NCBI GenBank assembly: GCA_002151545.1
Contig: CP021237.1
Location: forward strand, 558,001 to 622,000
Direction of reading: 5' to 3'
Length of the DNA: 64,000 nucleotides
Source: Sphingobacteriaceae bacterium GW460-11-11-14-LB5
GTDB lineage: Bacteria; Bacteroidota; Bacteroidia; Sphingobacteriales; Sphingobacteriaceae
Shown here: positions 57,141-64,000 of the stretch, one piece after another
Numbering within the stretch: the stretch's first letter is position 1
Layout of the letters: the number at the start of each line of letters is the position of its first letter
The notes under the pieces: generated by a model
The model's database searches: none
What the model was told of the DNA's origin: nothing
What the model saw: the letters and a program-made list of their open reading frames with translations, nothing else
Translations under genes and position numbers: made by a program

Positions 57141-60100
57141 ATGAAAAAAAATTTTCGTTACTTATTTTTTTTAATCATACTGATTATCAGGTTTACAGAC
57201 CTGCATGCACAGGATCTGTTCTCCCATTTAGGAATCGAAAAAGGGCTCTCCAATAATTCGGTTAATGCGATATATAAAGATCATTTTGGCTTTATGTGGT
57301 TCGGAACAGATGATGGCCTGAATCAATACAATGGTTACAGTTTCCGTATTTACCGGAATAACCCCAATGATAGCTCATCACTTGTCAACAATCAGGTTAT
57401 TGGTATGGCGGAAGATGGCTCAGGGACGCTTTGGATTGCTACAAAAAGGGGAGTAAGCGTGCTGCACAGTTTCCCTTCCAAATTTGTCAAACCTATATTT
57501 AAAGCTTATAATGATAAAAAGGCGAGACCTATCGATCAGGAAATTTATGCCATTAAAGGAGGAAACCATGGTGATGTGTTCATCGGCGCATCTGATCTGG
57601 GGCTTCTGGTTTACGATAATCACTCCCGGGAAACGCGTCAGGTATCTTTTCAACCCGGTGAAAAAGTGCTGACCCCTTATTCCATCCGTGCCATCCGGCC
57701 AGTTCAGGACAGGGCCTGGCTGATCAACCCCGCGAAAGGACTGGCTTATTACGACTACCGTTCAAAGCAGATTTCTTTGGTGAGTAGCAATGGGGATATC
57801 CGGAATGCAAATTCCATTGAGGCCGATCAATCGGGAAACCTGTGGATTGGTACAGACCACGGACTTTATCGCTATAACATTTTAGCTAAAAGCTTTAAAT
57901 GGTATAGTGTAGCCCCCGGTCAACTTCTTGCTCAACGCATTCTCAGCCTGGCATTTGATCGCAGGAACCGGTTGCTGATCGCGACAGATGGCGGTGGAAT
58001 TAATATTATGGATACGGAAAAGGAAAGTTTTTCTTATCAGACTGCAGGTGAAAGCCCATCCTCATTGAACAGCAATGCGATAAGTGTTATTTTAAAAGAT
58101 GAAGAACATCGGATCTGGGTTGGCACACTGCGTGGTGGAATCAATGTCCTGGATCGCAAGCGAAACGAATTCAAGCATATTTACCGTAATCCGCTGAGCC
58201 AGCAAAGTTTGGTCAGCGATTTTATATTATCCTTCTGCGAAGATCGTGACGGGAAAATCTGGATCGGAACGGATGGCGGAGGAATCTCGCTCTGGGACCG
58301 GTTGAAGGGTTTTAAAACTTACCGTCATGAAAACGGCAACCCACAGTCGTTGAGCAGTAACAATGTGACCAGCATTGTAAGGAGCAATAATGATGTGATC
58401 TGGATAGCAACATTCGGTGGGGGTATTAACCGTTATAACCGGGGCTCAGGCACATTCAAATATTATCCCTGCGCCAACAGTTGGGGTAAGGATGAGAATG
58501 TCTGGAAACTTTTTATAGATAAAAAGGGTGGGATCTGGGCAGGAACCTGTGTTGGTGTCGGGCTTTTATATCACTATAATGTTGCCTCAGATAGATTTGA
58601 GCCATTCAATAATGAACACTTAAAGAATATCATTGCCATTAATGAAGACAAGCTGGGTAATTTGTGGTTCGGAAGTTTCAATAAACTCTATAAGTACACA
58701 GCTGGGGGGAAAGTGATCACTTATGATATCAGATACCCTATTCGGTCGATATTTTTTAATAAATCGGGAGATCTTTTTGTCGGGACGCAATATGCCGGAC
58801 TTTTAAAGTATAATTCCAAAAACGGAAGTTTTCAGGCCTTTACAGAGTCTGACGGGTTGAGTAACAATACTGTGCTTAATATTGAAGAAGACGATCACGC
58901 TAATCTGTGGCTGAGTACCTTCAATGGTTTAACGAAATTTAATTACCGCAATAATACTTTTAACAAATTTTATATCGAAAACGGGCTCCAGTGTAACGAA
59001 TTCAATTATAATGCATCGGCGCACCTTCGTTCAGGACAACTTCTATTTGGCGGCATCAAGGGATTTAATATTTTTAATCCTGACAGCATTATGAACAATT
59101 CTGCGTTTCCGCCTTTGCGTCTGACAGATTTAAGGGCTTCAAACGAACCGCTGATCAGCGATGCGGCCTATTCGGCCAGCCTGTACGATACTAAGGAAAT
59201 CAAAATCCCTTATGACAGGGCCCTTCTTTCTTTTGATTATAGTGCACTGGAATATTCGTTCCCCTCCAGGATTTCCTATAGCTATTACCTTGAAGGTCTT
59301 GAAAATAATTGGAACAATGTCAGAACAGCGAGGAGTGGTAATTACTCCCGGTTGCATGAAGGTACCTATGTACTTCATATCAGGTCAACTAATGGGGAAG
59401 GTATCTGGAATCCTCGCCAACTTACTTTAAAGATCATCATATTACCACCATGGTATCGTTCGTGGTGGGCCTATTTAACCTATTTAGCCATCATTTCCTA
59501 TTTGCTGTACCGGTTTAACAGGTATAAGTCAAATCAGGTCAGGCTGAATTACCAAATCGAAATGGCCACAGCAAATGCAGAGAAGGAAAGAGAATTAAAT
59601 GAACGGAAGCTTTCGTTTTTCACCCATATTTCACATGAATTCCGTAGTCCGCTAACGCTGATCATTAATCCCGTAAAGGAGCTGCTCTATAGCTCAGGTA
59701 AAAATATAGATGTCAGCGATTTATCCATTGTATATTTAAACGCTAAACGTTTGCTTAGCCTCGTAGACCAGTTATTACTGTTCAGAAAGGCAGATCACGA
59801 AGAAGATGACCTTAAAATCTCAAAACTGAACATCGTATTAGTTTGTAAAGATGTTTTCCTGTGTTTTACAAGTCAGGCACGTTTGAAAAATATTGATATT
59901 ACATTTGAGTCTGCTGAAGAATATATTGAAATTTTTGCTGATCGGGAAAAGATAGAGATCGTACTTTTTAATATCTTGTCTAATGCTTTTAAGTTTACGG
60001 AAAAGAATGGCAGTATCCATGTTAAAGTCGAGGATTATGACGGCCGCATAGCGATCCTGATTCAGGACAATGGGCGGGGTATCCATCCCGAAATCGGAGA

Positions 60101-61184
60101 TAAACTTTTTGATAAATTTTATCAGGCGCCAAAAAGTTACAACGTTTCGGTTAAGGGTTTTGGAATAGGCCTTTATCTCGCTAAAAAATTCATCACTTCT
60201 CATAAAGGTGAATTGACTTATCACAGTGAAATCGGAGAGGGAACGGTCTTCCGGATTGAACTGCTTAAAGGACTGGAACATTTAGCCGGTATAACCGTGC
60301 ACCATGAAGATACTGAATTTATCATGCCTGATCTTGACCTGGCGGAAGAAGAAGCGGAAGAACCGGTAACCGCTATGGAGCAACCTGATTCTGGGGAATT
60401 GGATAATCTGGTATCCGAACAACCGGCAATACTGATCGTTGATGACAATGAACTTTTCCGGCAGTACATTAAGCGGATATTTAAAGAATCGTTTATCATT
60501 TATGAAGCCGTAGATGGTGAGGATGGTTTGATCAAGGCAAAAAAACAACTTCCCGATATCATCATCAGTGACGTGACCATGCCCGTAAAGGACGGTATCC
60601 AACTGTGTACAGAGATAAAGGCTGATCCTGCCATCAGTCATATCCCGGTTATATTGCTGACCTCGTCGACATCATCGGAGATCAAGCTGAAAGGCCTGGA
60701 GTGCGGGGCGGAGGATTATATTACCAAGCCCTTTGAGGCTGAACTGTTAACGGCAAGGATCAATAATATACTTAAAAGCCGCAATAGTTTGCAACGCTAT
60801 TTTTATAATGCAGTGACTCTTCAAGCCGATAATCAGAAAATATCGCCCACCTTTAAAGAATTCTTGTCGAAATGTATCTCCATTACAGAGCGGCACCTTG
60901 ATAACCCAGACTTCAATACTAAAGTACTGGCCAATGAGGTAGGGATGAGTCATTCGGCATTATATAAGAAAGTTAAATCCATTTCCGGTAAATCGATCAA
61001 TGAATTTATCAGGTTCATCCGCTTGAGAAAAGCAGCGGAACTATTGATCCAAACGGACAGCAGGGTAAATGAAGCTGCCTTTCGGGCGGGCTTCAATAAT
61101 CAAAAATATTTTCGTGAGCAATTCACGAAATTGTTCGAAATGACGCCTTCAGAATACATTAAAAAATACCGCAAAACCTTATAA
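57141..61184 (+). CDS. Hybrid two-component system sensor/regulator (HTCS) for the locus
   Basis: 1,347 residues: signal peptide (to LHAQ), two periplasmic Reg_prop beta-propellers (for example FGFMWFGTDDGLNQYNG and GKIWIGTDGGGISLWDR), a Y_Y_Y domain ending near residue 770, one TM (WWAYLTYLAIISYLLYRF), HisKA with H832 in FTHISHEFRSPLTL, HATPase (NILSNAFKFT, DNGRGI, GFGIGLYL), receiver with phosphoacceptor D1144 (IIISDVTMP) and TKPF, then an AraC HTH. It senses an oligosaccharide in the periplasm and activates target promoters. All catalytic residues are intact. Its HTH resembles that of the 53147 regulator, so it is the prime candidate to bind the local operators. Confidence 0.96.
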   Translation: MKKNFRYLFFLIILIIRFTDLHAQDLFSHLGIEKGLSNNSVNAIYKDHFGFMWFGTDDGLNQYNGYSFRIYRNNPNDSSSLVNNQVIGMAEDGSGTLWIATKRGVSVLHSFPSKFVKPIFKAYNDKKARPIDQEIYAIKGGNHGDVFIGASDLGLLVYDNHSRETRQVSFQPGEKVLTPYSIRAIRPVQDRAWLINPAKGLAYYDYRSKQISLVSSNGDIRNANSIEADQSGNLWIGTDHGLYRYNILAKSFKWYSVAPGQLLAQRILSLAFDRRNRLLIATDGGGINIMDTEKESFSYQTAGESPSSLNSNAISVILKDEEHRIWVGTLRGGINVLDRKRNEFKHIYRNPLSQQSLVSDFILSFCEDRDGKIWIGTDGGGISLWDRLKGFKTYRHENGNPQSLSSNNVTSIVRSNNDVIWIATFGGGINRYNRGSGTFKYYPCANSWGKDENVWKLFIDKKGGIWAGTCVGVGLLYHYNVASDRFEPFNNEHLKNIIAINEDKLGNLWFGSFNKLYKYTAGGKVITYDIRYPIRSIFFNKSGDLFVGTQYAGLLKYNSKNGSFQAFTESDGLSNNTVLNIEEDDHANLWLSTFNGLTKFNYRNNTFNKFYIENGLQCNEFNYNASAHLRSGQLLFGGIKGFNIFNPDSIMNNSAFPPLRLTDLRASNEPLISDAAYSASLYDTKEIKIPYDRALLSFDYSALEYSFPSRISYSYYLEGLENNWNNVRTARSGNYSRLHEGTYVLHIRSTNGEGIWNPRQLTLKIIILPPWYRSWWAYLTYLAIISYLLYRFNRYKSNQVRLNYQIEMATANAEKERELNERKLSFFTHISHEFRSPLTLIINPVKELLYSSGKNIDVSDLSIVYLNAKRLLSLVDQLLLFRKADHEEDDLKISKLNIVLVCKDVFLCFTSQARLKNIDITFESAEEYIEIFADREKIEIVLFNILSNAFKFTEKNGSIHVKVEDYDGRIAILIQDNGRGIHPEIGDKLFDKFYQAPKSYNVSVKGFGIGLYLAKKFITSHKGELTYHSEIGEGTVFRIELLKGLEHLAGITVHHEDTEFIMPDLDLAEEEAEEPVTAMEQPDSGELDNLVSEQPAILIVDDNELFRQYIKRIFKESFIIYEAVDGEDGLIKAKKQLPDIIISDVTMPVKDGIQLCTEIKADPAISHIPVILLTSSTSSEIKLKGLECGAEDYITKPFEAELLTARINNILKSRNSLQRYFYNAVTLQADNQKISPTFKEFLSKCISITERHLDNPDFNTKVLANEVGMSHSALYKKVKSISGKSINEFIRFIRLRKAAELLIQTDSRVNEAAFRAGFNNQKYFREQFTKLFEMTPSEYIKKYRKTL

Positions 61185-61242
61185 GCTTGTTCAAAAACAG
61201 ACTAGTTTGGTGTCGGTAGTCTAATCCCTTTGATGGAGCTCT

Positions 61243-61279
61243 CTGGCAGCAATAACCGCACAAAAGGCGTTGTTGCCAG
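61243..61279 (+). terminator. Possible hairpin after the HTCS gene
   Basis: CTGGCAGCAATAACCGC (61243-61259) pairs imperfectly with GCGTTGTTGCCAG (61267-61279). There is no uridine tract, so termination is only possible. The rest of 61185-61804 holds the operator below and no gene. Confidence 0.4.
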
Positions 61280-61553
61280 CTGGTGTAATATCAGCCCGCT
61301 ATTTCCGGATCTTACCGGGCAGCACTGTTTTTAAAATTTCGCGCTCCAAATTACTTTTGATGTAAACCAATAACAGGCCTGAGCAGCATTCTGATAATAA
61401 ATCAGTGATTGTTTTCCCAATTCAATGGAGCGCATAACCTCTGGCTGGCTGTTGCTGGATTTCCATAACGAACTTTAGCCAGCTATAAATCTGTATTCCA
61501 GAAACGAAATCGAACGATTTGCGGCTCCTTAAGGGCAAATTTACCGATCTCTA

Positions 61554-61608
61554 CCCCTATAAATCTTATTTTGTACCTAACCCTCCGCTTTGAATTGCAC
61601 TTTCTTTG
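61554..61608 (+). promoter_or_regulatory. Operator and -7 element of the susC gene
   Basis: The plus-strand 24-mer at 61554-61577 (CCCCTATAAATCTTATTTTG, ending TACC) matches the 54607 site at 17 of 24 positions. Exactly 23 bp later comes TTTCTTTG (61601-61608), 7 of 8 to TAnnTTTG. No TTG at -33. The leader to the susC ATG is about 196 bp. Confidence 0.55.
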
Positions 61609-61804
61609 CTTCTGTTTTACGACTAACCAAATGAGAGAAAGTTCAGAACAAAATAAAGTCTGCGCATAGTAAGCTGTGCGACATGACCGAAGATTTAATG
61701 CACGCTGTAAACCTTCTATTTAGTATAGTTTTTTAAAAGTGAACGGCATTCCACTGAAAAGATGCCGCCTGCAAACAAACCAATATAAACCATATTGAGC
61801 CAGT

Positions 61805-64000
61805 ATGATTAAACTTTTACTTCGTCAAGTTACGATTTGGATGCGCTATTGTGCGCTGTTATGCATTTTTGCTAATTCTCCTGCATGGGGAAGTAATAGC
61901 GTTTTCAGGTCGTATCAGCAAGTTCCGGTCAAGCCACTGGTTACACAGGATTCGCTGCGCAAAGACAGTTTGAGAAAAGATGCTATAAGATCGCTCAAAC
62001 CTACTGATACCCTCAAAGTACGTTCATTTCGCGATCGGGTAGAAAATGTGGTTCAGGGTATAGCGCATTCCGACCATATTCAGGCAGGCCAATTAGCACA
62101 AACACCGTTTACAACCATTCAGCAAATGTTGAAGGGAGAATCGGCTGGTTTATACGTGCAGGAAAAGAGCGGAGAACCAGGTACGTTACAAGCTATGACC
62201 ATCAGGGGGTTAACCTCACCACTGATTACTAATAAAGACCGGTATGGTAATCAACCTGCTGTGTATCTTAATGGCATCCCGCTTATAGGTGATCACCCCT
62301 TCGTTTACAACATTCAGGGTTATGACTTTAATCCGATCGGCCCTGCAACTAACCTGCTTTCCCAGTTCAGTGTTAATAATATCAAATCGATTGATGTGGT
62401 AAAAGACCCTGCCCAGCTTGCCAGATTAGGTCCGGAGGCTGCTAATGGCGCCATTTGGATCGTGACTAAAAACGCTAAGTCAGGTGAAAAACAGATCGAG
62501 GTTAACAGCTATTACGGTCAGGCAACCAAACCTGCAAATATTTCGACGACCAATGCGGCTTATGAAAACGATTTTAGAAGGATGTTTTATGATAAATATG
62601 CTACTGCAGGACAAAAGGCAACCTACCCTGCATTTTTATATGACCAGACCAATGCCAGATATTATGGTGCCTCCCAATGGTCTGATCTTTATTATCAAAA
62701 CAATCCATTGCTGAATGTCGATCTCAGCATCACGGGAGGTAATGATCGCGCAAATTTCCGCTTTTTCGGGTCGCATACATCAGATCGCGGTTCTGCAGAT
62801 CAAAGTTCCCTTGATCGATCAAGCGCCAGCTTTTTTATTAATATGGTGCCTTTTAGCTGGTTAACCGTTTCGAGTATGGTAAATGCCACCCGCTTAAACA
62901 GGAAACCAAATAAAAACCTCCGCGACCGATTTGCCGAGATGGAATATATACCCGATATCAATATACCCATTGCACCTTCCGGTGATACTTATCAATCCCT
63001 CCTGTCAATTTATGACAATGCCATAGATGAAAATATTAATAGTGCCATTCAAGGGTATGTGGCTTTGAATTTTCTGTTAAAGAAGATCCGTTATACCACT
63101 AAGATATCTTTCGATTACAACGAAGGCCTGAGAAATACATTTTACCCTTCAACACTGATGAATGGGATCAACTATGCTTCCGGGTATTTCGGTTACAATC
63201 AGCGCGCAATATGGAGCAATACCGCAGATTACAATTTAGAACTCAATAGCGATCACAGTTTTTTATTCTCGGCAGGAACCATGATACAATCAGATATCCA
63301 CCGCTATAATTACTCGCAGGCCTATCATGGTGCTAATGATTTTATCAAAGTGCCCAGCACCGGTGCAGGCTTTATTATTCATGGATATACCGACAAGGAG
63401 ACAATGACACTTATGTCCTCATTTGCCTCAGTTAAATATGATTTTAAAGACTTTTTAAGCGTAAACGGTACTTTCAGGGTAGATGGTAGCAGTAATGTGC
63501 AGCCAGATCATCGCTGGCTTCCAACAGCTGCCTTGAGTATCAACTGGGACTTGAAAAAGTTTTTACTGAAAGACAACAAAAAGATAAATAACCTTGCCGT
63601 AAACCTATCTGCCGCAAGGATAGGTAAATTAATTACTTACGATAAATTTTCAGAAGGCCCGCAGTATACTGTAGACCTGGGTTATAACAATAGTCCAGAC
63701 ATATTTTCCTATAACGCTTCGGCAGTATTGTCGCGGCCTTATTCAACTGGTTGGGTAGGTTATCAGCTGGGCTGGCCATATAGCGATCAAATCGACCTTA
63801 ATGTTAAGGGAACGATATTGAACCGTGTTGACTTTTCTGTCGGGATTTATCATAAACAGGATAAAAACCAGATCATCGCTGTACCGGTTCCGGAAGAATT
63901 GGGCTATACGCAAACGTGGAAAGACGGTTTGTCGGTCACTAATCGAGGTATAGAGGCGGCTGTAGGGGTTGCTGTGATTAAAGGCAGTAAAAAGCTGAAC
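61805..64000 (+). CDS. SusC/RagA-type TonB-linked receptor (5' part)
   Basis: 732 codons are open to the window edge, so the gene is partial. After a signal peptide (MIKLLLRQVTIWMRYCALLC, cleavage after PAWG) and a Ser/Asp linker with a short DSLRKDSLRKD repeat, the plug domain starts directly at HSDHIQAGQLAQTPFTTIQQ. It includes LKGESAGLYVQEKSGEPG, MTIRGLTSP, AVYLNGIPLIGDHPF and KSIDVVKDPAQLARLGPEAANGAIWIVTK (in parts). The usual CarboxypepD_reg-like N-terminal domain of SusC is absent. It would import oligosaccharides through the outer membrane, presumably with a SusD encoded downstream. Confidence 0.9.
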   Translation, partial: MIKLLLRQVTIWMRYCALLCIFANSPAWGSNSVFRSYQQVPVKPLVTQDSLRKDSLRKDAIRSLKPTDTLKVRSFRDRVENVVQGIAHSDHIQAGQLAQTPFTTIQQMLKGESAGLYVQEKSGEPGTLQAMTIRGLTSPLITNKDRYGNQPAVYLNGIPLIGDHPFVYNIQGYDFNPIGPATNLLSQFSVNNIKSIDVVKDPAQLARLGPEAANGAIWIVTKNAKSGEKQIEVNSYYGQATKPANISTTNAAYENDFRRMFYDKYATAGQKATYPAFLYDQTNARYYGASQWSDLYYQNNPLLNVDLSITGGNDRANFRFFGSHTSDRGSADQSSLDRSSASFFINMVPFSWLTVSSMVNATRLNRKPNKNLRDRFAEMEYIPDINIPIAPSGDTYQSLLSIYDNAIDENINSAIQGYVALNFLLKKIRYTTKISFDYNEGLRNTFYPSTLMNGINYASGYFGYNQRAIWSNTADYNLELNSDHSFLFSAGTMIQSDIHRYNYSQAYHGANDFIKVPSTGAGFIIHGYTDKETMTLMSSFASVKYDFKDFLSVNGTFRVDGSSNVQPDHRWLPTAALSINWDLKKFLLKDNKKINNLAVNLSAARIGKLITYDKFSEGPQYTVDLGYNNSPDIFSYNASAVLSRPYSTGWVGYQLGWPYSDQIDLNVKGTILNRVDFSVGIYHKQDKNQIIAVPVPEELGYTQTWKDGLSVTNRGIEAAVGVAVIKGSKKLN

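Overview
The window comes from a chromosome of a low-GC Bacteroidota, most likely a Sphingobacteriaceae member close to Pedobacter (inference). The support is a SusC-type receptor and a hybrid two-component regulator (HTCS) beside glycosidases, promoters of the TTG/TAnnTTTG type, scarce Shine-Dalgarno sequences except before ribosomal protein genes, a monomeric NADP isocitrate dehydrogenase, DUF4268, DUF4199 and TldD/PmbA genes, and several intergenic palindrome families. There is no phage, insertion sequence or CRISPR array.

Layout. 0-10 kb: the end of a BadF-type kinase gene, threonine aldolase, biotin carboxylase, riboflavin synthase, a GH78 rhamnosidase, DUF4268 and TPR proteins, an outer-membrane barrel and a YihY protein. 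10-18 kb: small stress and regulatory genes, including a compact alkylation-repair operon in which the Ada functions are spread over separate genes followed by alkB. 18-26 kb: ssb, a TonB receptor, a soluble sugar dehydrogenase and a pair of ankyrin proteins. 26-36 kb: isocitrate dehydrogenase flanked by repeat-rich DNA, dnaX with an internal A10 tract, a peptidase-like gene paired with an AraC regulator, and rpsF-rpsR-rplI behind a duplicated upstream region. 36-50 kb: an AAA/DUF4143 ATPase behind three phased iterons, SDR and DUF1080 genes, mtgA, an AsmA-like protein, the TldD/PmbA pair, a two-gene Fe-S membrane complex and tRNA-Phe.

50-64 kb is a polysaccharide utilization locus. A minus-strand unit (regulator, secreted LamG/CBM-like protein, GH43-like hydrolase) diverges from a GH35 beta-galactosidase. 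A full HTCS sensor and the start of a SusC receptor follow on the plus strand. The enzymes suggest a galactose-containing target such as arabinogalactan or galactan side chains (inference).

The most interesting observation is in this locus. The regulator, the GH35 gene and the susC gene each carry a related element of about 24 bp upstream. All three copies have the same orientation toward their gene and end exactly 23 bp before a TAnnTTT-like -7 element, and none has a normal -33 TTG. This looks like the operator of one local regulon. One of its targets is a sensor-less HTCS relative whose histidine-kinase ATPase and receiver domains have lost their catalytic residues. Other notable points are a DnaX frame-slip site that stops in either shifted frame, the iterons before the AAA ATPase, an 89% identical 99-bp duplication upstream of rpsF, and a TldD with a Tat-like signal beside a PmbA without one.
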